Positions 43,601 through 45,920 of a DNA stretch of 64,000 bases are shown here, piece after piece (position 1 is the first letter of the stretch; each line of letters starts with the position of its first letter). The notes beneath the pieces were generated by a model. That model was not told the origin of the DNA, ran no database searches, and was given only the letters and a program-made list of their open reading frames with translations. Source of the DNA: SXTU01 sp964496695 (GTDB lineage: Bacteria; Verrucomicrobiota; Verrucomicrobiia; Limisphaerales; SXTU01); the NCBI GenBank assembly GCA_964496695.1, contig CAZCBE010000010.1, forward strand, positions 36,228 through 100,227. The letters run 5' to 3'. Made by a program: the position numbers and the translations under genes.

Positions 43601-45743
43601 ACACCACGTTGTTCGCGCCCGGGGTCTGGTTGTTGGGCGGGCTGCTCAGCCGGTAGTTATGCTGGTTGTGCGTATTGTCCGCCGCGCCGGCCGGCTGCTC
43701 GCCACCGTAGGTGTCTTCCGCCACGATGGTAAGGATCGACGTGCTGGACGTTCCCACGCGATACCCCGGCGTGGTGCCTTGAAACGGGCTGGGGGATTCC
43801 TGGCCGGTCACCCCGATTTGCAGCAGGCGGAGGATGATGTCCTCGTTCAACTCCACTTCCGTGTCGTCAATGATGGGAATTTGAATGTTCGCATTGTTGT
43901 TGCCGGCGGCGATCGTCAGCAGCAGGGACTGATTGCCCACCGTGAAATCTGCCGGCCGGAAGGCATTCGCCTGGGAGCTGGGCATCGCGTAGTCTGATCC
44001 CGCCGTCAAAGCGAAAAGGTTGTCAAGGCCGCCCACGTTGCCGCCTACCGGAGCACCCGTGTTCAAGTCACCCAGCGTGGTGCTCACCGAGTATTTCACC
44101 GTCATGGCCACGCTCTGGTCACCACTTTCGCGGATCACCACCACTCCGGCGTCGCCCACCTGCTCCGAAACCCGTGTCAGGCTCCGCGCAAAAGAAACAA
44201 TGCCGTTGGTGTTGCCCGGGAACGTGCTGTCAATGTTCAGAATGTTCACCGTCTGCGGGCTGGTGGTGAAGGTGGGCTGAAGGTTCGTGGATTCCGTGAT
44301 GCCATTCACCGGATTGGGATCCACGATGACGTTGGTAATGAAGATGTTGAACCGGGTGTCATTCGTGGTGGTCACCACGGAAGCGCCGAAGCCAAAGCCA
44401 AGAAACGTGGCGGGGATGATCGGGACCACGAAATTCGTGCTCATCTGCCAGTCATCAAACACCAGCCGGCCAGAAACGGGGAACGACGTGCTGTTCGTGT
44501 AATCGCCATACTCGAAACCCGCCCGCGCCGAGACATCCACCGCCAGATAATCCACCAGCATGCGGCCCTGGAAGCCGCCCACGCGGCGCACGGTCACCAC
44601 CGCCCCCAGCAGGTCACGGGTCGCGGCTCCGTTGATGATGCTCCCGCTGATACCCAATCCCACCAGCGATTCCGCCTCGGTCACCGTAATGCCGTTGGTG
44701 GTGAACTCGAAATGGCCGGCGTTGGTGCTGACGGGGCTCGACAGGCCCAGCGCAAACGTCCCGCTTTGGCCCGCGAAACCGTCCACTGAAACCCTGTAAG
44801 TCGTCCCCGCCACCGCCATGAACGAAACTGAATTGCTGCCCAGAAAAACATCGTTCGTGGCGACGAGCGTCAGGTTGGTCAGTTCAGTCCCCGTGAAGAC
44901 GCCGATCAGCGGAGAGAAGAAGAGATTGGACACCGTGAACGAGGCGGGACCGGACACCGGCGCGGTCCACTGAAACCAGACGGACGCGCCGCCCAAGGTG
45001 GCCAGACCGTTGGTTTCGTCCAGTTCCAGGCTGGCTCCGACATTGGAATTGGTGATCGTCCCCAAGCTCCCGTAGATGATCGCCGGCGTCAGGAAGCTGT
45101 CATTGGTGAGCACGGACCACGCGATGCTGTATTGGAAATTGGGCACCTGCCCCGCTCCGCTGTAAAAACTGTCGAGTGCGATCAGGTAGTTGGTGCCCGC
45201 CTGCACTGGGAAACGCACCGTGTTGGTGAACAACCCGACGCCAACATTGTTGTTGGTCTCCAGGGTGAGCGTCGAGACTGAAAAACCCTGGTAAACCGCG
45301 ATCAGATTCGTCACGCCAAACGAGAAGGAAGTAAGCGAGATGGCCGCGTTGCCGCTGGCGGTGGGCGTCCAAGAATACCATACGGAGCGCCCGCCCACGT
45401 TGCCTGCATGCGCCGGCTCGCCCGCCTCCTTCGTCGCCCCTTGGTTGTTCAGGATCTGGTTGGCGGGCGTAGCCCCGAAATCTCGGAAGATGATGCCCGA
45501 GCCGCTGACGCCGGACATGATGAAGGCCGAGTTGAAGTCGTCATTGAGCGGCTGCGCCTGCGCTGGCCGGGCACCCCCAAGCAAGAGGGTGGCAAGCGCC
45601 GCCAGCCACAACCAATGGCGGGCGGTCAGTGCGTGCCGCAGGCGGGCGGGCGGATTTCTCCACCATGGCCGCGTCGGGGACACGGACCACGCCTGCGATG
45701 TGTTGGCCAAATTCCGATCCGAATGTGGTGCCTTGAAGTTCAA
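19632..45743 (-). CDS. Giant Calx-beta / delta-60 propeller protein (8,703 aa)
   Basis: One uninterrupted frame of 8,703 codons. The only in-frame start before the signal region is TTG at 45743 (MNFKAPHS), though in-frame TTG and GTG codons follow. The hydrophobic core WLWLAALATLLLGGARPAQA marks a signal peptide. Order: two PPC-like domains, then eight delta-60 blocks (7,7,7,14,7,7,7,7 repeats) separated by Calx-beta arrays of about 2,2,5,5,6,4,5 and 8 domains, and a C-terminal module ending RRFYRVIQLP. Calx-beta domains carry the DDxxxExxE calcium motif. Likely exported, and at roughly 0.9 MDa among the largest bacterial proteins. It resembles the upstream giant throughout; the two are 177 bp apart. 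Function is unknown; adhesion, surface architecture or substrate capture are possible. Confidence 0.95.
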   Translation of the reverse strand: MNFKAPHSDRNLANTSQAWSVSPTRPWWRNPPARLRHALTARHWLWLAALATLLLGGARPAQAQPLNDDFNSAFIMSGVSGSGIIFRDFGATPANQILNNQGATKEAGEPAHAGNVGGRSVWYSWTPTASGNAAISLTSFSFGVTNLIAVYQGFSVSTLTLETNNNVGVGLFTNTVRFPVQAGTNYLIALDSFYSGAGQVPNFQYSIAWSVLTNDSFLTPAIIYGSLGTITNSNVGASLELDETNGLATLGGASVWFQWTAPVSGPASFTVSNLFFSPLIGVFTGTELTNLTLVATNDVFLGSNSVSFMAVAGTTYRVSVDGFAGQSGTFALGLSSPVSTNAGHFEFTTNGITVTEAESLVGLGISGSIINGAATRDLLGAVVTVRRVGGFQGRMLVDYLAVDVSARAGFEYGDYTNSTSFPVSGRLVFDDWQMSTNFVVPIIPATFLGFGFGASVVTTTNDTRFNIFITNVIVDPNPVNGITESTNLQPTFTTSPQTVNILNIDSTFPGNTNGIVSFARSLTRVSEQVGDAGVVVIRESGDQSVAMTVKYSVSTTLGDLNTGAPVGGNVGGLDNLFALTAGSDYAMPSSQANAFRPADFTVGNQSLLLTIAAGNNNANIQIPIIDDTEVELNEDIILRLLQIGVTGQESPSPFQGTTPGYRVGTSSTSILTIVAEDTYGGEQPAGAADNTHNQHNYRLSSPPNNQTPGANNVVFGVAVQPDQMTVLVGDFTAVNTFTRSRVARLMTNGQIDTTFSPGSGADNFINAVALQPNGRILIGGGFSSYTGVSRNGLARLNIDGSLDTTFDPGAGVNPGDTAGNPVQAIALQTDGRIIIAGNFTSYNSQTINRVMRVNTDGSIDTTFNNLGAGPNDRVYAVAVDSIGRILIAGAFTSVNGTLRSRIARLNTDGSVDATFNGLGAGPDGDIFAMRLDASGQILIGGAFSGVDIHPRSGIARLNVNGSVDTNFDPGGGADDAVYAIAVQPDGAILIGGGFSSFHGTRRMSLARLLSNGVLDTSFMDTTYNHFAGLTQPLSTSPHTACFAIALETSGNVMIGGSFGRVGGGFGREANYTAFGVLDYIGAFNMRDYVSPRLNVARLIGGATPGPGNVEFAARTYSADEISGNYFLQLIRTNGTLGPVSVNFQTVDGTAIGATNATNTAGFDFLHTNATPTWVSTRNINGRPDTRQFLDAVSGLNNNPLDYFGRAWLGRADVLVPVLQDVLVEGNEALSARLTLPALTATNGALLYLGGAPIPIGVALGQSNAVIVIADDDFAFGTFAFSSTNYVVSENVGNAAITVFRTNGSVGNVTVRYAATVGTATTNEFSPVSGTLSFAPGQTNRSFNVPIIDDTVVNIPANRTVTLTLTNATGGASIATNGRTATLTIQDNEPPAGTPAGSVNTGFGNTAGANDKILSVFYFANTLPSQGINGRWLIGGDFTTVDGVPRSRVAMLNVDGSVNTSVFNRLGTGPNGTVSAIAVHTNLTTTNLIGRILVAGSFTQYDGTNRARIARLNPDGSLDSSFNPGSGVDNPVFGMAIQPDDKIIIVGDFTTYNGTSRSRVARLNANGTIDNTFNPGQGAGGTVRSVVIDSTGTNIFIAGDFTTYDGITQNRVAKLRSNGSLDTTYIDPNNPVSGANARVRGIALEPNGNLVLAGDFTSVGGLATQVRVGRLLATGQADVNFTAAADNAVLTVAVDSRTNLVIGGDFTTINGLNRTRIARLLPTGQLDATINFGTGPDNFVAALALQGGTNGVITIGGGFTHVDGYARNYYAQLIGGENIGIGTVQFLSANFNVLENSGNALITVRRVGGLTNGVSVDYSTVDGTALTGTHYVGNTNTLYFQQGEAVRTYTLPIIDGAGTNVDRIFTNVLLNPTNYDAITGTNLDATILGTVTNATVTIQDNDSVLEFAFDNFTFSENTIGGSAIITVVRLGGAVGSVSVNYSATNNLVTSNATAVAGLDFTAVNGQLNFTNGQTSATFLVPLLNDILVEGEEVVALALANPGPVNVVSLGGRSTASLRIVDDDFSPGIMVFSAANYSVQENAGTATINVYRTNGFTGLVTVQYATADGSARGYNGLGSSVGFDYTNNAGTLTFGDGETNKTFTVGIIDNGFADTNANRTINLSIGTATGGAVLGSQSTAVLTIFDNELSSFGTFAFSQAAYTVVETNTIANIIVNRNGGSINTVTVDFSTGTGSASVGTNYLAVSQTLTFTNSQTTTNVLIPIIYDPGINGDKTVTLLLANPTGGATLGFPSNSVLTIADNEFSPGVLTFSTNLFSVNENATNAVITVVRTNGFTGLVTVDYGVSNLTAVAGVDFTNVFGTLVFGNAVATQTFSVPILDNLTQEGNRLFEVRLFNVAGATLGLNNSTVRIVDNEPPAGSLDAAFVITSGANGDIFTLGLTTNAQIVAGGDFTLFNGLGRSNVARLNSGGSLDPAFIPDAITRFGTNATVRALGVYTNSTNAGKVVIGGAFDAVGTLARTNIARLNADGSVDASFNPGRGADNAVFAVNVQADGKVLIGGLFTLVSGTNRSFIARLNSDGTLDLSFNPGAGADGPVRGIATDPSGRVFIVGDFSSVDGVARNRVARLNSDGTVDKTFDPGTGANANASAVVVDAASKPVIGGVFTNANGVARNRIARFNTDGVLDTTFSPSSGADEFISALAVQADGKLIIGGGFTGFNGLPRNRITRLNSNGSVDVTFNTGTGANDVVSAIRVQPDGSIVIAGAFTAVNGVAQNRIARLTGGANLGFGSFDFASVVFTAGESVTNGVITVVRSGGTSNAPSGNPVTVDYGTVNGTATAGFDYTAANGTLTFAAGITHLTFNVPVAGNSIVDGDRTVMLALANAQNGATLGTLANATLVILDDDSVVGFSPDKYSINENAGAATITVARAGGTLGTITVNYFTTDNTAVAGTDYTGAAGTLTFTNGQSTATFQVSIIDNFSVLGNKLVNLYLTNVTGSTVIGGGVGLLTIVDNEFGPGMLGFDSAAFSASETNGTAVIIISRTNGTVGAVSVDYTTVPGGTAVAGVNYTPVSGRFTWPDSDITPRAFTIPVTDDFQTNVNRTVNLVLSNVSGGAQLAISNAVLTILDNDSVLGFSSAAYSIVESAGSVQVTVLRGGPAVDTVTLNFASSNGTAVVGQDYLATNGTLSFGPGVASLSFGVQLVDDVLVEGNETVLLSLSAPVATPAGSATVAITNAVLTILDDEAAISFTTNNFVVAENVGRAVIGLQRLGVTNTTVTVDFATSNLTAIAGLDYTSTNATLTFAPGVSLLTFDVPITDNLFVNASKVVQLGLFNVVGPAGTMAVAPTSATVTIVDNDTTSPSAGSLDITFGANLGANGPVYALAFHTNGQVLLGGNFTTVNGGLVNRVARLNVDGTLDQNFNPGLGADTNVYAVVVQSDGAVLIGGQFSTVNGLNYGRLARLGTNGAVDATFNPGTGADNDVYALAVQPDGAILVGGVFTNFNGAPAGRLIRLAVDGSVDASFVTGTGANGPIRSIGLLTDGRIVIAGDFTSFNGVAAPRIARLSVTGTVDPTFNPGAGADNTIYSIAVQTNGTVVVGGAFTTFGGLTKNGITRLNVDGSLDVSFNSGVGASGSVLSVGLRRNGKVMLSGGFTSINGVARNRFARLNADGSLDAAFDPGTGANNTVETVGVFLPPLSVPVSFFLTNSPFFAFGPSSNRVSGIGGAGGVLSLGVNFGVAPDNLRVYYEGVRLLDTNFSGALNFTLPYGTGTSGVVDILINEGAFSGSLFSWDYSGLVVPNPVGSERVVIGGDFTAINGVNRDRVAQLNENGSMDVTFGLGVGSSIVLGVGLNTNQALPTLLGKSVVGGNFTVLNGANVSRLARLNLDGSLDLGFNTGTGANDTVNAVIVQPDGKVVVGGFFTNFNGLNRGRVVRLNANGSVDAGFDTSIGANNVVLAMVLQPDGKVLVGGQFTTLNGTARNFIARLNSDGTVDSSFNTSVGADGTVRAIALQTDGRVLIGGDFATVNGTLRNRLARLNTDGTLDTTFNPGTGCNAFVSALAVDGSGRIVVGGAFTTVNGVARNRIVRLSSLGVVDVTFDPGIGFDDYVNAVSVQSDGKIVLVGGFTTYNGLLANRIARLNPDGSVDTAINFGTGANNFVSALVIQPWDEKLLIGGAFSSVDGQARSGVARINAGANGTGAGSFEFTALTYLTDEDATNTIVTVVRRGGLTGTATVQLATSNGSAVQGVDYVGLTNTLSFVNGQNTTNIFIRILDNLVANPNKTIVLTLLNPSPGAGLGAVNPALITIVDNDSLLGFSASTFSVTESSTNATITVVRNGGSAGAVFVSYGTASGSALAGLDFVAVSNQLSWAAGDVAPKTFDVPILQDNLVEGDETVVLTLSNPGGAASLGLTTAVLKIVDDDFSPGLLGFATNAFIVTENVGNAVITVVRTNGGTGPVSVQFGTANGSAIAGIDYVATNGFLNFSDGQTNKTFSVTVINDSIPEGDESVLLTLSNPGNGAGLGLASAVLLVRDDEISNGIIGFSSSAYTVSESSGSAAITVIRTNGSQGTVTINFTTSDGTAKAGSDYTTTSGTLIFPDAVTNITFNIPVLDDPLLETNEVVNLTLSNPTGGASLGLANALVTIVDDDYHPGTFTFTGANYLARDQESSLLHRGFRHHNIPGVLVTVTRTGGQDGIATVDFTTTTNGFVLGAQPGINFIETNGTLTFLDHEIAKSFVVTILGGRAITNLTTNSLVDFGVALSNATGGATIGGLPTARVSIETIGRGPYWGRRNYRVREDIGSASLTIFDVPSSTTVTFASPFPNTTTEHMAGSDFATPGADFDDTTIPVPTGPAVTISVPIHDDLIAEFNEDVIVQTRVNGQLYDEATLTILDNDDTAGAIDREFNPDYDDRTSPPQNSAPGANNTVFAIGVQADGKSVIGGDFTAVNTIQRNRIARMNVDGSLDATFNPGVGANDFVAAIGVYPYFTNAVVTFATNISGIPAVTNLVPVATNQVAGTNNGKVVFGGGFTSFNGVARSFIARVDANGTLDSTFNPGIGADRPVRALFVYTNGAFNGRVLIAGDFTTVNGTNRNHVARLNVDGSLDTSFNPGTGANGPIYAVRVQVDGKVVVGGDFTSFNGVPRNRVARLLATGALDISFNPSAGADGTIFALGLEQSSQAIQVNRLASGGAAEDIFDVNTQGAVSGTITINYDFLQVPDYMHVYYGTNQLPANRIYDSTFTNGVNSVTIPFGPSPLLGTNSILRIVMNEGNNTNFGTLWSYDATIVTSANGTEKIIIGGEFNNFDLRRRSKVARLNADGSLDTSYSPGSGFDDTVLAIEMQSNGQAILGGLFVDFNSTRRVGVARLLLNGTLDTTFMDSSFAHFVGLINLTNGLPKNFVAALGLQSATNTIPAGRAGPNAVSAVTEDVMIGGSFQMGGGGMRDVSNVVSPGFYGTNSLTERIIAGFDRTDKLVQPGVFPRADIRKRSNVARLRGGAVRGPGNVEFTQSNYTIDEGAGSIFITLARTNGIVNGDPPIGPVVVNFNTADQPFGPGAGVAGQDYITARNSPAWPLSGGRPSDGATGPNNLLRGGTDVFVAVLEDSVVEGDEAVDLVLSVPDGLLFLAGERVANAVALGVARTTLTIVDNDFNPGVLTFPLATYRVDENIGSAIVTVIRTNGSAGPISCDYATVIAGSTATVGGDYTATSGTISFASGQLTNTFSVPIVDDATVELDETIVLQLLNPRGGASLGQTNAAILVIDNDFASGRLNFSQASYTVAENAGTATITVLRSGGSQGALTVLVAVTNGTAISPVDFIAATNTLVWAAADTVSKTFSVALVDNANVDGNRTVGMTLFNASVAGALGSVTNAVLTIADDDAFGSLAFSRPIYTVNENGSNAIVTVVRLGGVAGTVSARYDTVTGGSAIAGSDYLSVSGALIMVPGQTSTNFLVPILDNALADGTRVINLAISSPTNATLGFPTTAKLQILDDESVNVLAGSFDTSYTSSGADSAIYALALQPDGNLVMGGDFTAVNGVARNRLARLDANGALDPVFNPGGANGSIRSLLVYDRGLNTGRILVSGFFTQVSGTNRARIARLNQSGSVDLTFDPGAGADNAIYALALQPDDKVVIGGGFSTFNGIGRNFIARLNANGTIDNTFDPGTGANGPVFAVAVQPDGKVLIGGDFTTVNGVALTNLARLNSDGSVDPSFNIGIGASSTVRSILVQTDGKILMAGSFTNYAGTAVGRVARVFPSGQLDTSFNPGGVGADNAVFYMTIQGDGKMLLGGDFTRFNGVGRNRFTRLHPDGTTDPTINIGTGANNFVSAIAVQTDDKILLAGGFTSFNSVPKNYLVRLNGGVIAGPGKLEFTAANYFVAENGGAATVTVRRVGGTTGAASVFFATSDGTATTNGIHYTNITATLNFPEGETSVSTNIFVVDDSAVNSDRFVNLTISNFTGAGVGGQTNALLTIVNDDGRLGFNAATYNVSEVVGSGSATITVIRTGGATGQAAVQFTTTASGTATPNVDFVPVSGTLQFAAGETVKTFSVPIIDDILLEGNETINLVLTNLTGNAVPGQMDAILTIVDNDVAPGVFNFALNSYLTNESDVIVLAQIIVTRTNGSSGVVSVDYRTGNGTALAGQDYLASSGTLSFADGEITKTFVVPILPDAVQETNETVFLDLLNPTGGAIIGFQNSAVLTIINNDILIYGNLVFSSATYTNRENDGAAVITVRRIGGNSGPIGVDYTTTLTGTATPGYHYASVNGSLTWANGDSSDRLITVPLFNNSLVDGDRTVGLALFNPINGSSLNIPSTALLTIQDDDSAPGVLGFASAVFNVNESATNALITVIRTNGFTGTVGVQYATFTNLNDSAVAHPGFGPQLPGQHYTNTFGTLVFTNGMTNLTFAVPIIDNAQQDGNRTFSVRLFGATNGALVGFSNAVVRIVDNENSAGTVDTGYITGLGANSLVASITLATNGQAVLGGDFTAFAGTARQNVARINTDGSLDNGFDVGVIAIGTNLPLGTVRAVGVYTNGLNANKVVIGGIFETLGGNVGRTNIARLNVDGTPDLTFNPGTGVNNAVNAVAIQNNGRVVLGGTFTAVNGFSRNFIARLNFDGSVDSTFDAGAGPDAQVRVVAALNDGRILIAGDFDAVAGVPSRRIARLNPDGTLDPTFRPGTMITNGTVFCVAQQVNGQILVGGQFTATNGVVARTNLVRLNADGSLDTTFNIGSGPDDFVAAVTIQNDGKILVGGAFSNFGGFARNRIVRLDGNGAVDPTINLGTGADNLVAALAVQTDTKILVGGAFTSFNGVPQGRFTRLHGGQNAGAGLLVFAAPVFTVSEAGTNATITVLRTGGTSNTVSADYTVISGGTALPGVDYIPVGGTLFFGPGETLRTFVVPVIDDAIVRPGRTVMLTLSNATGGAALDIPPTAVLVIAENDSQIAFSSPSYSVAENGTNAVVTVVRSGGTNEQVTVDYFTAGLTALPGLDYANVSGSLVFASGVTTQSFTVPVFEDLGVEGNETVSLFLTNAGPIGIGALGTVTNATLTIVDNDFGVGVLGFAATNFNAFENGGVAIITLVRTNGNSGAVSVTFSTVDGLGTATAGVDYQSTNGTINLADGEASKAFQVQLLDDVLVEGNETLVLRLSNPTGGAILGLTNATVTIVDDDAFGSFQFATNSYTVVESAGSVTITVNRVGGIIGAVSVDFSTVGGSAAPVADYIPLPQVLNFASGQTTTNINVVIVNDQVVEPVETIGLVLSNPTAGAILGAVTNATITITDDDMQFSFASTNYTVFEDGATAVVNVIRYGVTNFTGTVNYATGDGTATNGFDYTGVTNTLVFQPGVTNTNFTVAIIDNQAVQPNRFLNLQLLNATPASFASVGTNGTATLTIVDNDSTFSFSATTYSVSESVSLLNIPVLRFGQNPGPVTVVCSTVPLAVPNAATTGVDYIAAAGTVTFNPNQTSTNFTIAIIVDQVPEGDEVFGLALSNPQPPGAARLGGTNTATVTIVDDDIGIGFSSATYTIGESAGSATITVLRSGVTNLGVSVSFTTSNGTAQAGLDYVTTNAVLTFAANVTSRTFTVPIINDTVAESPETVNLVLFSPTGGAFLTVSNAVLTIVDNVGAIGFTTGSYLVGESSTNGVVLVSRSGGSSGAVSVQYLTTGGGTASNGLDYAGVSGTLSWTNGETGAKSFLVPVFNDQLVETTETINLALANITGGAAFGLSTATLGIVDNDGPGGVDFAFDPGVGFNDSVYAALQLANGQIMTAGRFTSFNGTNRSRLARLNLDGTLDLTFNQGLGPDNAVNVLALQPDGRLVIAGDFTSVGGTLRSRVARLLADGSLDTSFAVGTGASGSVNAIALQPDGKVLIGGGFTNFSGTARGRLARLNTSGSLDVSFNPGTGANGIVNVITLYTTGTNSGKLLVGGAFTNFNGTAASRLMRLNADGSIDTTFSAGTSGTVASLAIQPDGKIVVGGLFGAVNGVSRSRLARLNHDGSLDLSFFPAVNDTVLSLVLQPDGRILAGGAFTSVNGDTGTPPAPGATVTFRERTGGVVTLTTSGSHSLAIGSRVTINGVAAGFDGTFTVTAVPAATRFSYAAAGADAAVTAVTPGGSFSATGTAVGRITRFQADGTLDATFVSGAGADGLIYAVLLQSDFKVVLAGDFTTVNSALRGRIARLNGNSNMPINTTLGGGGFSGGQFLLTITAEPGRAYRVEYSTDLRTWTVLSTVNSSQGTVTVTDTTSPGSARRFYRVIQLP
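19862..21196 (-). repeat. Delta-60 block H: 7 repeats, predicted propeller
   Basis: Seven GG/AG-x-F-T blades counted from IMTAGRFTSFNG to VVLAGDFTTVNS. Blade 6 is interrupted by an FCCH-like insert. It is the last block and leads directly into the C-terminal module. Confidence 0.85.
20053..20313 (-). other. FCCH-like insert in propeller blade 6
   Basis: After AFTSVNG, a segment VTLTTSGSHSLAIGSRVTIN ... FDGTFTVTAV interrupts the repeat, which resumes at VGRITRFQADG. The HxLxxGxxVxxxG pattern resembles the E1 FCCH domain (PF16190) seen in bacterial and phage proteins. Confidence 0.6.
21197..23917 (-). repeat. Calx-beta array of 8 domains
   Basis: Eight domains, each with a V-x-E-x-x-G start, a V/I-x-R-x-G strand and a DDxxxExxE-type end; the longest array in this protein. 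Confidence 0.8.
23918..25041 (-). repeat. Delta-60 block G: 7 repeats, predicted propeller
   Basis: Blades from AVLGGDFTAFAG to ILVGGAFTSFNG. Opens AGTVDTGY, closes FTRLHGG. Confidence 0.85.
25042..26799 (-). repeat. Calx-beta array of 5 domains
   Basis: Five domains from TYFVAEN-type NYFVAENGG to VFNVNESATN, each ending in an ILT/LTI strand plus VDND or similar. Confidence 0.8.
26800..27892 (-). repeat. Delta-60 block F: 7 repeats, predicted propeller
   Basis: Blades from LVMGGDFTAVNG to ILLAGGFTSFNS. Opens AGSFDTSY, closes VRLNGG; no inserts, making it a clean example. Confidence 0.85.
27893..29384 (-). repeat. Calx-beta array of 4 domains
   Basis: Starts NYTIDEGAGS, followed by TYRVDENIG, SYTVAENAG and IYTVNENGS. 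The first has an enlarged loop before its end strands. Confidence 0.8.
29385..31184 (-). repeat. Delta-60 block E: 7 repeats, predicted propeller
   Basis: Blades from SVIGGDFTAVNT to VMIGGSFQMGGG. Blade 5 carries a foreign domain (30000-30348), and blades 2 and 7 have long loops. Its opening PGANNTVF and closing MDSSF...MIGGSF match block A, pointing to a module duplication. Confidence 0.85.
30000..30348 (-). other. Domain inserted in propeller blade 5 (YYG...NEG type)
   Basis: About 115 residues between FALGLEQSS and TEKIIIGGEF, with MHVYYGTNQLPANRIYDSTF, SVTIPFG and ILRIVMNEGNNTNFGTLWSY. A second copy of the domain lies at 34460-34800. Likely a small beta-sandwich; family not named. Confidence 0.7.
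31185..33284 (-). repeat. Calx-beta array of 6 domains
   Basis: Six domains from TYLTDEDAT to NYRVREDIG. The fifth (near 31,850) has a basic insertion, SSLLHRGFRHHN, in place of the usual V-x-E-x-x-G turn. Confidence 0.75.
33285..35786 (-). repeat. Delta-60 block D: 14 repeats, predicted double propeller
   Basis: Fourteen blades from VLLGGNFTTVNG to LLIGGAFSSVDG, twice the usual number. A foreign domain (34460-34800) is inserted in blade 7, right at the boundary of the two predicted propellers. Confidence 0.85.
34460..34800 (-). other. Domain inserted in propeller blade 7 (YYG...NEG type)
   Basis: About 115 residues between VETVGVF and ERVVIGGDF, with LRVYYEGVRLLDTNFSG, FTLPYGTGTSG and ILINEGAFSGSLFSWDYSG. 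Homologous to the insert at 30000-30348 and placed at the same point of the blade. Confidence 0.7.
35787..37517 (-). repeat. Calx-beta array of 5 domains
   Basis: From VFTAGESVTN to NFVVAENVGR, continuous without inserts. Confidence 0.8.
37518..38618 (-). repeat. Delta-60 block C: 7 repeats, predicted propeller
   Basis: Blades from QIVAGGDFTLFNG to IVIAGAFTAVNG. Opens AGSLDAAF, closes ARLTGG. Confidence 0.85.
38619..40419 (-). repeat. Calx-beta array of 5 domains
   Basis: From NFNVLENSG to LFSVNENATN. Confidence 0.8.
40420..41562 (-). repeat. Delta-60 block B: 7 repeats, predicted propeller
   Basis: Blades from WLIGGDFTTVDG to ITIGGGFTHVDG. Opens AGSVNTGF, closes AQLIGG. Confidence 0.85.
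41563..42439 (-). repeat. Calx-beta array of 2 domains
   Basis: TYSADEISGN and NYVVSENVG. The first has an extended loop (GFDFLHTN ... YFGRAW) in the position used for domain insertions elsewhere. Confidence 0.75.
42440..43626 (-). repeat. Delta-60 block A: 7 repeats, predicted propeller
   Basis: Blades from VLVGDFTAVNT to VMIGGSFGRVGG, the last with a long loop before RLNVARLIGG. Closely related in layout to block E. Confidence 0.85.
43627..44730 (-). repeat. Calx-beta array of 2 divergent domains
   Basis: The first reads ITVTEAESLVGLGISGS, the second LTRVSEQVGDAGVVVIRESG. Both have unusually long loops and are the most divergent in the protein. Confidence 0.65.
44735..45552 (-). repeat. 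Two PPC-like N-terminal domains
   Basis: DDFNSAFIMSG ... SVWYSWTPTASGNAAISL and SFLTPAIIYGS ... SVWFQWTAPVSGPASFTV are two copies of a domain resembling the bacterial pre-peptidase C-terminal type, just after the signal peptide. Confidence 0.7.
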
Positions 45744-45920
45744 AGGTTTGCGGAAACCCTAGTCCGCCAAAGGGGATCAAATCAAGAACCAAACCCGCCA
45801 AACCGCTACGGATTTACCCTTAATCCCTGAGCCGTAACCCAATGGGGTTCAACCCCCTGCCCCGCCCCCCGCCCTGCCCCGACCGAGGGTCGGGCAGGGA
45901 CAGGGCTGCCGGGCCGCAGC
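45744..45920. other. Gap between the two giant genes
   Basis: 177 bp. It contains a GC-rich hairpin at 45872-45899 (CCCTGCCCCGACC-gag-GGTCGGGCAGGG, one bulge) without a T-run. No gene or clear -10/-35 promoter is seen; read-through from the upstream giant is possible. Confidence 0.6.

Noticed and set aside
35715..43997. A 2,760-codon open frame on the plus strand
   Set aside because: It lies wholly opposite the giant gene, is rich in Arg, His and Gly without domains, and arises because stop codons are rare in the antisense of GC-rich repetitive sequence. Similar antisense frames at 20220-23141, 25611-28067 and 17330-19618 are rejected for the same reason.
45872..45899. Hairpin between the giants as a true terminator
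   Set aside because: There is no T-run on either strand, so it is listed only as part of the gap.
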